Part shown: piece after piece, positions 10,850 through 22,880 of the stretch
How positions within the stretch are numbered: position 1 is the first letter of the stretch
Layout of the letters: each line of letters starts with the position of its first letter
Origin: Cerrena zonata
Taxonomy: Eukaryota; Basidiomycota; Agaricomycetes; Polyporales; Cerrenaceae
Length of the DNA stretch: 64,000 nucleotides
Direction: 5' to 3'
Assembly (NCBI GenBank): GCA_038087015.1
Contig: JASBNA010000012.1
Span: 62,001-126,000 of the forward strand
The notes under the pieces: model-generated
What the model was told of the DNA's origin: nothing
Database searches by the model: none
What the model saw: only the letters and a program-made list of their open reading frames with translations
Position numbers and translations under genes: made by a program

Positions 10850-11600
10850 GTGTCGAAGCCGGCAGCACGCGACGGACTATCCTCCTTCAAGTTCGTTTTC
10901 CGTGTATTTATGTAGGTTGATGGTGCATCTTACAGAAGCGGCCGCGGCATTAACATTGTCAACACTGGTTGCAGGCAAATGAATCCTAAATCCACACAAT
11001 GAAGCTAGAATAACTTCGATCATTTTCTCGATCGTAGGTATTGGTAGCCATTCAGAGGATATTCTCCTGGTGCGTCATCCCGACGCATTTATACAAGTTC
11101 ATACTTATACAACATCTCACTTCGCTAAGTAACTACCGGTTATCTTAGTATCTTACCGAATCGAACTTAGTTTCTCACTCAAGCTTTAGCTCATTTACAA
11201 CCAATGATCCCTGGTGGCGTCATCCGAGGAGATCTAGTCAACAATCTGACTACTAGGAGTCTCTTCGACATTCGTCTTGATGATGGAAGGTCACTCGCAG
11301 TACCACGACTTCCTACCTACCTCAGCTAGAGCAACATTCTAGTATCGTACCCCCACACCCTCCCTTGTTAACTTACCGAGTCACGGTTTCGATCGTGTCA
11401 CTTGTGCTCGTGGCTCCGATGCTTGTCACAGACAGTTCTTCTATGCCTAGGCCGTTCATTGATTATCCATATCGCATGTTATTGACGGTCGATTACAAAA
11501 CAAACAATGAATTGCATTGGCCGGGATTATCGTCCCCGCTGCGCTGTAACGTCGCTACCTTGATATACAGCGAACGTGAAATCATCATTATCATCGAAAC
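10850..11600 (+). pseudogene. Degenerate dispersed gene relic, family R1 copy 1
   Basis: Homologous by eye to 28690-29420 (+), 54000-54960 (-) and 61230-61560 (-). Shared anchors include CATCTTACAGA, TTAACATTGTCGAC, GAAGCTAGAATAACTTCGAT and AGAGCAACATTCTAG. Comparison of copies suggests an ancestral reading frame (for example a run like ERLTTGNLSYI in one copy and KLATGNLSNI in another), but every copy carries stops. The family was not identified; an F-box or leucine-rich-type protein is only a guess. Confidence 0.4.
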
Positions 11601-13280
11601 TCATGCATCATGACTGATGATGGTATCTCGTCCCTCGCCCTTTCGAATTCTCGATCCCAGGTTTTTCGTTACCGCACGACGGACAAGAGGCGGCTCAACT
11701 TTAGTCCTTTCTTGATGCTCGATCAGCTCGTTTGTATACTCTCATCATCGGGGAACGTCTGACTCTCAGACAGTTGGTCCAATAGACCTGGGCTATCAGA
11801 CTTGTGGACCTATAGCCCACGCTCGTTTTGAGTCGGTCTATTTGTCCATTTCAAGTTTGAGCCCAAATTGGGCCCAAGTCCATTGGTCTACTTTCGGTTC
11901 AGTCGGCGCCTTGTTGTGCGTTGACGAGGGCGCTTACCTGACTCTCAGGTCATCTAACCACCACATCATTTGGTAACGTTTCTCGTCTTGTTCATTTAAA
12001 TTCATCTTCTAGGTTTGTAGGAGGCTGAGTAGCTGGAGGTATGCGGGGAATGAGGGGTCAAAGTCACCAGGTATGTAAATTTAGTCCCAATTTCTCGATG
12101 CTAAATGTGCTAGGAATAGTACTACCATCTACGTCGACTCGTCGTCGAGCACCCTAATGTCAATGTCGCACTCGATCGCACCCTCACCGTCTCACCATTG
12201 TGTGTGGATCACTCTCATCCCCTGAGCTTTGATCCCTCCAAGTAGATGATTCCTTCACCGCTCTTCTCCTAGCGACCGGCAACCTTAGGTCTAATGTCTA
12301 TCATCAACGATTGAGCTACTGTCCTCATATGTTAGGAGAAGCGATGCTGAAGACGAACGAGTGAACAATGGACTATGTAAGCTCTGCCTATCTCGTCGAT
12401 ACTCTCCTCACTAGAGGCTTGATCGTCGCCATCAAATTGAGGACTTCTCTCTCTGCATCAGGTATCTCGCCCTCTGGAATAGTCTGTGAGAGGGCCTGTA
12501 CAATGTTTATGAGACAGAAAGCCTACCCTTGATCCTCACCCACCTCCGACTATGCCTATTGCCCATGCCGCCGCTCACTGTCATGGTTTTTGTCGTACCG
12601 TAGGGCAAGCAGTGGTAGCGGTTAAGCTCTGCCTAGTGGAGCTTTTGCAGACTCTTGTGGATGCGATCAAAACCGTAACTTAGTGGATAGTCGATTGCAG
12701 CCGCAGTGAAGAATGTGCGGTGTGACGTTCCTAGATGCTGCCCTATAGGGCTTTGCTATAATACTATCATGACCATCATCCTCCATGCAGTATATTAGTC
12801 ATTGTATATTCACTTACTACGAAGCCTCTCATTCAAATGTATATAATCAGATATTTATACTTCATGATGATCATTCCCCTACCTCCGTCTTTCAATATTT
12901 GGTATAGTAACAATATTGAGAATAACACATTAACAATATACAATTTTAAGCGCCCAAATGAAATATTTAACGTTAATTCAGAAATTTGTCTTTACTATGT
13001 CAGTTAGGTAAAGGCATCACAGTATATTCTATCTACCAGATAAAAGTCTGATGAAAGCACACTATCGAGGAGGAAAACACACTCACAACAAAGTTTCGCT
13101 GTAAGTATTCTCGAAACCGGACACCTTCCTAATCCGTCAAGTGGAAGCGCCGATAAAATCCCATGTCCGAAAGTCCAGTGGACATTGCCCCAAAAGGTCT
13201 ATTAGCCCAACCATACAAGGGTCAGACGTTTTGCATCATCGAGGTGAGTACAAAAGAGATCGAAAGGTTGGCAACTAATC
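11601..13280. other. No gene recognised
   Basis: No open frame with a recognisable product. Near 11777-11830 there is a dyad TGGGCTAT/ATAGCCCA, and an 11-bp direct repeat CTGACTCTCAG sits at 11759-11769 and 11938-11948. The 12780-13060 part is AT-rich. A short piece near 13105 (CTCGAAACCGGACACC) resembles the NWD leader. Confidence 0.4.
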
Positions 13281-13779
13281 TGCAACCCGATTCAGCCTAT
13301 AAGGCTCGGTGAGAGAAATAGTATCAAATGCTTATGCTGCCCTTCGGTTATGTGTATTGCAATGTAAATTCTCATTCCATTCGCTACTATGTACAATACA
13401 GGCTAGGTTGGATAATAGATATATTATTTTGTATATGGCCAAAATACAGGGGGGAAAGCGGGAAATCGAGAGTGAGCAAGCAACATGTTAATAAGGGGAC
13501 AGCAGGGTAAGATCAAAGAAAGCCGTAAACAGTGAACGCGGTAAGAAAGGGGGTCGTTGATGGTTGAGGGCTCTTCAGACCCGATATACGAGTAGCAGTT
13601 CCACTGATGAACCCATAACCCCGAGTAAGTGTGCGAGCGTACGGGAAGTGCCATATTCATTCCACGACTGAGGATAAAGAGACCTATTGGTAGAATTTGA
13701 TATTTTGCCCGATGTTAGTGTCTATGAGAACGAGCTGGAATGTCTTGAGGAGAATCGACAACGAGAGGACTGATGCTAG

Positions 13780-14640
13780 CTGGAGCTCGCCGTCAGTTGT
13801 GCCAGCCGTAGGTAAATCCAACCGCTCGAAGTTCTGGGTCTCTCAGCTGGACAGGGAGAGCTTCCGGTTGGGTTAACCCAAGAGAGCAACGTGCTATCCT
13901 ATTGGTGTCACCTAACACAAACACCAATAATCAGTCAACATTATAGAAAATAATTAGAACGTTGATACTCACTTGTGGTCAACAATCTCGTCTTGAGGGA
14001 GCCCGAGCGACGTCCGTTTCACGGAAACGATCTTCTCGTTAGACTCGAATGTGGAGGCCGATATATTATGATGCGGAAAGTCAGAATGAAAGTCTCGACG
14101 TTCAGTTTAACGCAAGGGTTGACCAGTATGACGGGGAGGACATCAGGAGAAGACTAAATTGGAACGCAATGTACAGCACGATACCGTGCTGAGTAGGAAG
14201 TAGATTCTCAGTGGGGGACGCTCGATGTCAAAGTTGATCGCTGGGCATAGGGTGCTTGAGTTTGCTAGGAAGATGATAGAGATGTACGAGTGATTTCACA
14301 AACAGACTCATGTAGATGAGGACGATGACTATCTTCGAGGGCTATCCCAATGTTGGTAAACAAGCGAATGGGTGAGAAGAAAACAGCGAAGATAATAAAG
14401 CCTTCGTCGGTGCCCAGCCTGAGACCAACGAGAAACATGATATTATAATTATGAACATACCTATGAAGCACCACACCGAACTCCGAAATGATAACGCTGA
14501 CGCATATGCTTCTCGACGTTGGGCACATTCGGATCGAGCCCGGCGAAGAAGGTCTCATAACGCTCGTTCTTGGGAGACTGTGAGTTGTCAGGTTGAACTG
14601 ACGGTTGTTCTGTGTCAACCGATGTAATGGTTATCTACCG
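13780..14640 (-). pseudogene. Degenerate ZIP-related relic, family R2 copy 1
   Basis: Read on the minus strand it contains SEFGVVLHR, a splice-like junction, then LVGLRLGTDEGFIIFAVFF. This aligns with EFGVILHSILIGLTLAVDEDFKILF-type residues of the intact ZIP transporter in this window. Further along is a second conserved block shared with R2 copies 2 and 3. Frames are interrupted, so this is a relic. Confidence 0.45.
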
Positions 14641-14759
14641 AGTATGCGTTACCAGGCTTCATGAGTTTAAAGTTTTGGTACATGTAGAAGATTTCGATAT
14701 TGAAAGGAGGGTGAAGTCGAGGATATGTAATCGAGGGTAGGATTTGTTGGGTGTCACCT

Positions 14760-15560
14760 TGTGAAGAATGGACAGTTAGAGGTAGCCAGGGTCAACCGTG
14801 GAAAGACGTAAGAACTCGGAGTTTCGGTTCTGTCAATTGGGCCAAATACAGTTGGTCGACCGAAGAGAGCAACATTGTGTAATCGATATCTACAGATGAT
14901 AAATTGGATTGATATTATCAATTAGTATTCTGGAGAATATCAGGAAGGCACTCACTTGTGGATAACGGTCTCGTCTCAAAGGAGTCCTCGTGAGGTAGAA
15001 CCATGGAGTTAGCTTTCCGGTTCGAGCCGAATGTGGAGGTTGATGTATTGTGATGCATGGATGGGGGCCGGGGAATATTAGAGTCGGCAAAAAGTCAGAC
15101 TGAGAGCGTCTCTATGGAGGTTGACTACGTCTGGGAGGATATCAGAAAAAAAACAAGCCAGAGTGCAATTTAGAACACGGTAAAGCGATCTCGATGGGAT
15201 AGACGGAGATTGACACTTGTCATTGAAGAACGCTCGACGCAAAAGGGAGTTCGGGAAGTTGTCGTTAGGCACGGAGTGATCGAATGTAATGAAGATAGTA
15301 GAGATGTACAAATATTTCGCAACTATGTCCAAGTACGAGTAGAGATAAACGAGAACCAATGCCAGGATCCTCGAAGTTGTGCCGCAAGCTGGTAAATCAA
15401 AGGACAAATGACCCGATAGAGCATCTAATAAGACAGTGAAGTCTTTGTCAGCCTAGCATAACACCAGCGAAGAACAAAACATGATACCAGAACCACACAA
15501 CGGCGGAGATACCTGTACGGCACCACAACAAACTCACAGATGCATATCCCTGTGGAAGTC
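14760..15560 (-). pseudogene. Degenerate relic, family R2 copy 2
   Basis: Same order of blocks as R2 copy 1 and as 59580-60370 on the plus strand. A decayed GTGCCGTACAGGTATCTCC block comes first, then GCGTCGAGCGTTCTTCAAT, then a frame with LPDVVNLHRD and ASQYINLHIRL, then a splice-like AAG/TGAG boundary. Stops interrupt it. The original protein of the second half is not identified. Confidence 0.45.
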
Positions 15561-16159
15561 TAAGATATGCATACTGCCTAGAGGTCCTGAAAGACGACTC
15601 GAGTTGTCCAATTGGAGGTGGTAGTTTGAGGGAGAAGCCGTGTGTCGACCGACGTCGCGGCCGCCTACAGGATGTGTACCACAAGTTCGGTGAGTTTAGG
15701 GGTTTCAGTAGGATGTCAGTTTCGATGGTGAGTATGAACATCCCAAGGAGGAGAAGTTGAGTACATGGGGTTAGGAACCGGGTAAGCTGAGGGAGGGAAG
15801 GGGAATACGCCGTTGTTCACGCGAGATCGAGACATGGGGATTGAAGGACTTCGAGAGTAAGGTCTAGCAAGTAGACGCGGTGACGAACTATAGAAGAATA
15901 TTAGTACATGAAATAAGAATTTACGAGAGAATTATGTTTTTCCAGCACAAAACGACGCACGATAGCTACCGACGTGCCTACAAACGGATACATACTTGGC
16001 CAAACGGCTCCGGGCGAGAGCACTAAACATCAAGTCAATGAGATTGAGGAGTACAGAGCGGCAATACACGTTGTTCCTGTGTGAGAAATAGCGACTGCAT
16101 ATCGTCGTTGTCGAACCAGTCGTAGAAGGAGAGGTATCCCCACCAGTAGGTTCGTTTGT

Positions 16160-16390
16160 GTCTATGACGTAAGCAAACCCAAGTCGTCATCTCAAGCAAA
16201 ATGAAAGCTTGCAGGTCTGTTGCTGCTGCCATCATGGGCACATCGTGTCTGTCTTGGCCAGCTATTCAGACTCTATGCACTGTCTCTCTCCATTTGACGT
16301 TCCCATCGAAATCGCTGGTATCGGTGCCGTTCTGTCCCACCAACTCCTACACCTCGCTCCTCGTGTGAGGAAGAGTTGGTGAAGGGAAAG
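16160..16390 (+). repeat. Dispersed repeat family R4 copy 1
   Basis: Shares ATGACGTAAGC and, after it, CAAGCAAAATGAAAG..TGCAG.TCTGTTGC with 32480-32720 (+) and 58800-59000 (-). It may be a promoter plus first exon of a lost gene (an ATGAAAG start is present in two copies). No product recognised. Confidence 0.45.
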
Positions 16391-16399
16391 AGGGGGATA

Positions 16400-16893
16400 C
16401 ATACCGTGCGAGATGCTGAGCCCGGCAAGTTTCACAGTATACCATCAGAATACGATAATCTTGACACCGAAATTTGAGGAAAGCGACATCAGGACAAACA
16501 AGATAAAAATAAACAGACAATAGACGTACGTAGGTTCCCCACGCGGGGTAGAGACGAGGCGATGCGAGGGATTCTGGGTACAGGGTCGAGCAAAGTGGAT
16601 GTGGATGAATGCGGTAGCAATCTAGACAGGGTGTAAGTGTAGACGCAGTAGATATATGAATGGGACGCATGATTATACCGCTACCAAAATACTTGCAACA
16701 TTAAACAACCACGCGGTAGCGGCGGTACTCTAGGGCTGAGCGAACTGAGTTATCTCGAGGACGGGGGAGAGTGCACCGAAAATAGAGCCGACGAGGATGA
16801 TAACGATCGAGGCGGCCCTCTGGTCAAAGACGTCTTCGCTGTGGGCCTCACTAGAACCATAATTGACGTCTTCCACGTCGTCGATGCGCACGA
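16400..16893 (-). pseudogene. Decayed ZIP transporter 5' exons
   Basis: On the minus strand this aligns with exons 1-3 of the intact ZIP gene: VRIDDVEDVNYG for VRRDDPEDVNCG, then ASIVIILVGSIFGAL for ASIFIILIGSMFGAL, then the IATAFIH start of exon 2 and the PRGEPT/PAWGNY region. A stop soon after QFAQP and several length changes show that it is dead. The later exons are missing here, although ZIP-like pieces lie further left. Confidence 0.6.
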
Positions 16894-16949
16894 AACGAGG
16901 ATTTGGAAAGAGGGCAGTCGTGTGTTGGGTTGTTAAACGAAAGAGGAGG

Positions 16950-17320
16950 TAGCAGGCACTATGACCGTGCTACATTCGCCTTCCTCCAGGAGTAATCGAT
17001 GATATGGTTGACCAAGAGATCAATGGAAGCACGGGACGGAAGAGTACGTTCGATAATGTGGGGGGAAGAATGACTGACAGAGTACGAGAAACACGTTTTT
17101 GAGTATTGGGATGTTGTAAGGGCATTGTCAGGAGAATACACGCGCGACGATGGTGAATACAAAGGCTACAGTATCTCTCCAGAGGTTGCCTGAAGCATCT
17201 GACATGGCAGCTGCGAGGACGATATCAGCGGGTGCCAAAACGGACTATTTGGCCAGGTATATCCGAGTCATCAGGCGGGTTTCAGAATGAGGACAAACCA
17301 TCAATGAGCACCGCATTCGA
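16950..17320. other. No gene recognised
   Basis: Unremarkable sequence between two degenerate relics; short frames only. Confidence 0.3.
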
Positions 17321-17329
17321 ATCACGTCA

Positions 17330-18190
17330 AGCAGAGCTACAGCGGTGTACCAGGTTTTCGGAGCACAAAAGGAGACTGCATAAGTAGCGTTGAGGATCGA
17401 GATTGAGAAGACTGATAGAACGGCCGAGGCTGGACAGGCAGAGTTGGGAGTGGTAGGATAAGAGGCATGTATAGGTCAAGTAGAGTAAGTAGCCCGTATG
17501 GAGAAGATGTCAGGACGGGTGAGGAAGTATTGTGACGTCCGTCAGTGATCTTGACTTTCGGAAGACTGGTATGGGAGACTCGGAGAGTCGCCAGGTTGGT
17601 GGACATGGCTCGGTCTTGTACTTGCGTGTACGATGTTTTCTTCGATACAGCGTTTTCAGACCTATTGTAGATGTCGATCAAGACCGAAGGGTAGTAGAGA
17701 CGTATTATGACGTATGTTGATGAGAAACAACGTCTGGTCACATCGAGTAAACGATTTTACACCCCTTGTTCGATTCGACTTGGGAAAGGAGCTGGAGCAC
17801 GTGGATGAGGAATGTCGTAGGTTGTGCACCTAAACTGACAGTAATGTCAAGAAGAGCGGTGGTTCCGGAAATAACGGACCTAAGACCGAGAACGCAAACA
17901 TGAGCAAGTAGTAGATAAATGACTGAGGAGAGAAAGAAAAGACACAGCGGACGACGAGGACGATAAAGAGAGCATTCGTCAACGCGGAGGGTATGGGTGA
18001 TGAAGCCAATGTCAACCGATATCATTGAGAGCTGCGAGGAGTTTGACTATGCTGGGTGAGACATGGCTTCGGAGTGAGGACAGGCTGCCAGCGAGTAGCT
18101 CAACCGATTTACGTCAAGCATCGTTTCAGAGCGAAGGAGGATAATGACGTGGATGTACCAGATTTGTGGAGCGCAAAAGACGACTGGTGG
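17330..18190 (-). pseudogene. Degenerate relics (family R5 copies 2 and 3 with a ZIP exon 5-like piece)
   Basis: Two R5 blocks lie at 17330-17420 and 18100-18190. Between them (about 17900-18030) is a frame reading ITHTLRVDECSL, followed by residues like those at 55600-55740 (IALTLRVDECSQVLFIDLVV). That pattern resembles the LTLAVDEDFKILFVVLVFH exon of the ZIP gene. All are interrupted. Confidence 0.4.
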
Positions 18191-18277
18191 GATTGATATC
18201 GCGAGGAATGGTAGAGAGGCAAAGGGTATTGAAAGTCGAATGAAGTGATGAGTGAGTGGCTACCGTCGATGCTGGTT

Positions 18278-18295
18278 GATGACGTCACCAATCGA
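18278..18295 (+). promoter_or_regulatory. CRE-like dispersed motif, copy 2
   Basis: GATGACGTCACCAATCGA, one change from the other copies in the core. It is followed by TAGATTTTCCCG.CTGT, also seen after copy 1. Confidence 0.4.
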
Positions 18296-18569
18296 ACCAC
18301 TAGATTTTCCCGCCTGTTCCTTCCGACTCTGTCTTGTTTGCATCTATCACTCTGTCGGATACACTGACAATCCAGCACTCCAGGTACTCGCCAGGCCTTT
18401 TCATCCCATCGTAACCCACCCTTTCTGCCACCTTCTTACAGTCGAATCCCTATCGATTCCAAGTCCATATCTTCACTTTACCGAGACTATACACTGCCTT
18501 GTACGTATTTTCTCTAATGAATGTTTCTATCTCCCTGGACGGATATATCCTGAATCAATACCCTATAAT

Positions 18570-18647
18570 TATGGGTAATATAGTGTCCCAAAATTATTGT
18601 CTTCCGCGTATGGGTAATATAGTGTCCCAAAATTATGGTCTTCCGCG
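18570..18647 (+). repeat. 39-bp tandem duplication
   Basis: Two near-identical 39-bp units containing TATGGGTAATATAGTGTCCC and ending CTTCCGCG, with a single difference. An inverted version of the first 28 bases occurs at 19172-19199. Confidence 0.8.
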
Positions 18648-18789
18648 GTATGTATTTAGCTCGCGCGCGGTAAGTGAGTTGGAAATTCCGCACTAAGTTG
18701 TGGTCCACTCAACAACTTTACGTGAAGTTGAGGCTGATTGTACGCCGAGTCAGATTTCTGTGACAACAAGTTTTACATTGCTCATCAAA
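18643..18789 (+). repeat. 147-bp direct repeat, left copy
   Basis: Runs from CCGCGGTATGT to CTCATCAAA. It matches 19201-19347 over the same length with scattered substitutions. The intervening 411 bp contain no recognised gene. Possibly the terminal repeats of a miniature retroelement, but clear TG..CA ends and a duplicated target were not seen. Confidence 0.75.
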
Positions 18790-19200
18790 TACTGTCTCAT
18801 GCCCCAGCCAATATTCGGGATCACCTAAGAGACTAAGAAGTTGGGTAGTAAGAATAACAAAAGATTGTTATATTATATCTCCAGTGATATGATACTAGTA
18901 TTGCTATTATAATTGTTATAATATGATGTTGTCCTTTGCTCACTAGTATCAAGACTTGTATGGAAAAGAACATTTACCTCATATTTATGAGGCTGCCAGA
19001 GAACTCAGAATGACAACATTCGGATAACTGTCGATTCTTCTGACAAAAATGTTGTCGCGCGCAATGACTGTCTTCAACAGAGTGCGGAAATTTGTTGAGA
19101 CACTCCATGGAAAGTGCCATGAACATCCAACTTACTGCGAAATCACTCAATCTTGGTACTTAGTGCGGAAAATAATTTTGGGACACTATATAGCCCATAT

Positions 19201-19347
19201 CCGCGGTATGTTTTTGGCTCGCGCGTGGTAAGTGAGCTGGGAATTCCGCGCTAAGTTGTGGTCCACTCAACAACTCTACGCGAAGTTGAGGCTGGTTGTA
19301 CGCCGAGTCAGGTTTCTGTGACAACATGTTCTACATTTCTCATCAAA
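19201..19347 (+). repeat. 147-bp direct repeat, right copy
   Basis: Second copy of the repeat at 18643-18789, ending about 25 bp before the left end of the CACTA element. Confidence 0.75.
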
Positions 19348-19372
19348 CACCTATTTTAGGGCTCCAAGCTAG

Positions 19373-19407
19373 CACCGCATGAAATGCAAAGTTATGGAAG
19401 TTCGTCA
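19373..19407 (+). repeat. CACTA left terminal inverted repeat
   Basis: 35 bp identical to the reverse complement of 28552-28586; begins CACCGCATG. Confidence 0.9.
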
Positions 19408-20529
19408 CCATCGCGTCACAAGCGCATGATGAGTGCATGTCACGAAAACGATCGGCAGATTTTGTGCATCCTGTCACAACAGCGTAATGCAATCCCGATG
19501 TGCACATTTCACGCATATGACGGACCGAATGACATCGACATGACAGATGCTGTCATGAGCAATTCCAAACTGTGTTATGTAATCCTTCCCAATCCGGCAA
19601 GCTTCAGTGAAAGATGTGCAGGAACATTTGATTGAATTTAAAGCACAGTAAATAATGTATGCGTCAAAGGATGTTCTGAATAAACATATTCTATTCCAGT
19701 ACCATACGTTCACAGTTCCCCTCATCCCCCAAGTCCCTCCGTTGAATCCGAAAGTAATACACCGCTACCGCTACCACCCTTCCCTCATGTCTAATGACCC
19801 TGGTGCTGCGGCACAGCGTACCCTGGCCGTCACTGCGCTTCGTGCAGCAACCCAGGAGATAGTAGAATTGAAACAGAAAGTCTCCGCGCTAGAGGTGTCC
19901 ATCGCCAAGAAGGATCATGTTACCGGTGTGCTTCTACATTCTATTGAATTGATAAATGCGCGCCTCAATGCACTCGAGGATACGCCGAATGACTCGTTCA
20001 CGTCCGGGACAACAGCCGTAGGAGGACAGGAGCAGGCTGGTAACCAGGAAGGCGAGGAGGACCCAGGGAAGGCACAGATCAGGAAGAAAATAGCTAGTGA
20101 GGAGGCTGCAGAGAGCAGGGTCGTAAAGGTAATTCATCCATATATGCGCATATAGTCAGTAAATAATGAGGGAAAAAGACTCTGGTGAACAAAATGTTCA
20201 TTCACCTTCTAGGAATATCCAAACTCGAGAAGAAATATCTACCCGACTTCCCTCTCGATCTCGATCCGAAAGACGAGGGATGGCCCAAAGATCCAGCAAC
20301 CTCGCATCCCTATATCCGGTTTGATTGGGCTCATCCCCAGAAAGCAGACGCGCCGGTAAATCGTAAAGCTATTGACGAAATCCTCGCCTTCACGCGTGTA
20401 CACGGAAGCGATGAAGCACCCCTCGCAAAACAACACCTAGATGCCATCCTTAATAGTGATCTTCGTCAAAGAATAACCATCAAATTCAATAACTTACGAC
20501 TGGGCTACTTGACCCATCAGAAGGAACAG

Positions 20530-21234
20530 CACTGGACTGTAGCCCAAATTTCAGGCTTCATAAAAGTAAAGTAAAATTTTATAAAAAGTCTCTTATAAAC
20601 TATACTTTCTAGACCCAAAAAATCATATAGAAATTCAGAATTGCAGCAAAATTTGATGAATTACAAAAACCTATATAAATTCTGACTTTTGTATCCAGTT
20701 TTTAGAGTTCAAAAAGGCTCAATTTTGATACATCTTTTGTTAGAGCAAAATTTGGAATACAAAATTCAAAGTTTTGACACACATTTATTTTTCCAAAAGT
20801 GATATAAAATTTAAACTGCTAAATTGGCAAGATGAATAGTATTATATATCTAAGTATCTTTATCAAATAGTCTTATTGACAGGGACCATGATGTACTAAA
20901 AATAGTAGTCTATATCTTCTCTTTAGGCTGTCTATCTATGAAACTTTCTTTTAATATGTACAATTATATTATCATTTTTGAAAAAATAAAAGTATATCAA
21001 AATGTTGAATTTTGCATACTGAATTTTTCCCCAGCAAAAAAAGGATGAAAATTGAACTCCAAAAAGTGGATACAAAAGTCTGAATTTGCACAGATTTTTA
21101 TGATTTATCAATTTCTGTTGCAATTTAGAATTTCTAGATCATTTTTTGGGTCTGAAAGTTATGTTTTGTAAGAGACTTTTTATAAGATTTTACTTTACTT
21201 TTATGAAGCCGAAAATTCGGGCTACGGTCCAGTG
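20530..21234. mobile_element. Foldback MITE copy A (CACTGGAC family)
   Basis: 705 bp starting CACTGGACTGTAGCCC and ending with the complementary GGTCCAGTG, flanked by the triplet CAG on both sides. Strongly AT-rich. The two halves are long inverted copies of each other. It lies within codons of accessory gene A and introduces stops. Three-base duplications and CACTG tips suggest mobilisation by a CACTA-type transposase of a different family from the host element. Confidence 0.85.
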
Positions 21235-21323
21235 CAGATGAGTCTGGGTGATCTTGATGAAGTAGCCGATGGTGAAGCCGCCGAGGGGAACGAGGACAAC
21301 GATGATCTTGTTATTATAGTCAA

Positions 21324-22038
21324 CACTGGACCATAGCCCAAATTTTGAGCTCCATAAAAGTAAAGTAAAATTTTATAAAAAGTCTCTTACAAAACATACT
21401 TTTTAGACCCAAAAAATAATGTAAAAATTCAGAATTGTAGCAGAATTTGATGAATTACAAAAACCTATACAAATTTTGACTTTTGTATCCAGTTTTTACA
21501 GTTTAGAAAGGTTCAATTTTGATAATTTTTTTATTAGAGCAAAATTTGGAATACAAAATTCAAAGTTTTGATGCACATTTATTTTTTCAAAACTGATATA
21601 AAATTTAAACTGCTAAATTGGCAAGATGCATAGTATTATATACCAAAATACCTCCATCAAATACTCTTATTGACAGGGACTATGATGTACTAAGAATAGT
21701 AGTCTATATCTTCTCTTTAGGCTGTCTATTCATAAAATATTATTTTAATATATACAATTATATTATAATTTTTGACAAAATAAAAGTATATCAAAATATT
21801 GAATTTTGCATACTGAATTTTGCCTCAGCAAAAAATGTATCAAAATTGAGCTTTTTTAAGCTCTGAAAAATAGATACAAAAATTTGAATTTGTATAGGTT
21901 TTTGTGATTTATTAATTTCTGCTGCAATTCAGAATTTTTAGATCATTTTTTAAGTCTGAAAATTATCTTTTGTAAGAGACTTTTTTTAAAATTTTACTTT
22001 ACTTTTATGGAGCCCAAAATTTGGGCTACGATCCAGTG
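21324..22038. mobile_element. Foldback MITE copy B (CACTGGAC family)
   Basis: 715 bp, same ends and internal sequence as copy A, flanked by CAA on both sides. Only 89 bp of host sequence (including one duplicated triplet) separate it from copy A; that piece remains open in frame and is rich in Asp, Glu and Gly. Confidence 0.87.
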
Positions 22039-22880
22039 CAAACCTAAATCCCACTTAAAACGAAACACGTTAGAGTTGCGTGCAGGAAAAGTAAGTTATA
22101 TTTATGTTCAAAAAACTGAAATAATTCACCATAAATGGTTGCAAACTAGTGGCTCCAGCAACGCGAACGGAAACGCGCGAAATGCGAGCTGTACACCGAT
22201 GCCAAGTACGATGCTGCATTCACCACCACTGCTATGTCCGATCACGAGGATGGTGACACAGCTGGTCAGTTTATAGTCCGCGCACCTGGATGGCGTAGTG
22301 ATGAGGTAAGAGATTTTGTTGTGCTTACTAGGAGTATTACTAACCGGCTGTAGGCAAAGGAACTTTACCGTATCATTGATGCCGTTGTGGATCCAAATCC
22401 TGAAAAGGATTCGGGATATACTCGTATACGAGGCGAAGTGAAGGCAGATGCTATCCCACCGGTTGCACACCTGCTGCAAAAAAGAGTTCGCATGTGGATG
22501 GTCCAGCCCGAGTTACTGGAGGCCAATCCTCATTGGCTCGAGACCCAACGTGTCGCTCCAAATGGTATAGCATGGGGAGACGCAGCTGACCCAATTGACG
22601 AGAAAAAGACTAGAAAAAGACGCAAGATTCAGACATCCACGAGTCTCGAAAGCAACGAGGTAAAGACCAAGAAAACCAAGCTAGAGGAAGTGCTTGGCGG
22701 AAAAACCCTCCAAGACCTTCTTGATGGCCAATAAATCGCAACCGAAGCACGAAGAAGCAAGTAGTACAGATTAGAGTCCCGAGTCCAAGCAAGTCCCGAG
22801 TTTCCAGTCTCGCATCGAGGCTTTCATATGTTGTCTTCCAATTCCTGCATTGCCTCGTTAAGCCACTCCTCTTCAGGCTC

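Larger units (their letters stand above)
19787..22734 (+). pseudogene. CACTA accessory gene A, interrupted by two MITEs
   Basis: Begins MSNDPGAAAQRTLAV, with a heptad-like coiled coil around EIVELKQKVSALEVSIAKK. Host exons are about 19787-20128, 20230-20529, 21238-21323, 22042-22090, 22150-22305 and 22354-22734. Joining the parts across the MITEs, with one copy of each duplicated triplet kept, leaves the frame open throughout and gives roughly 437 residues. The gene was therefore intact when the MITEs landed. The C-terminal part is basic (KKTRKRRKI, KTKKTKL), suggesting nuclear localisation or DNA binding. The function is unknown; it is presumably a regulatory partner of the transposase, as second genes of CACTA elements often are. 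The first intron's 3' end is uncertain. Confidence 0.65.

Noticed and set aside
18643..19347. 147-bp direct repeats as LTRs of a short retrotransposon
   Set aside because: No TG..CA ends, primer site, purine tract or target duplication could be shown, so they are kept only as repeats.
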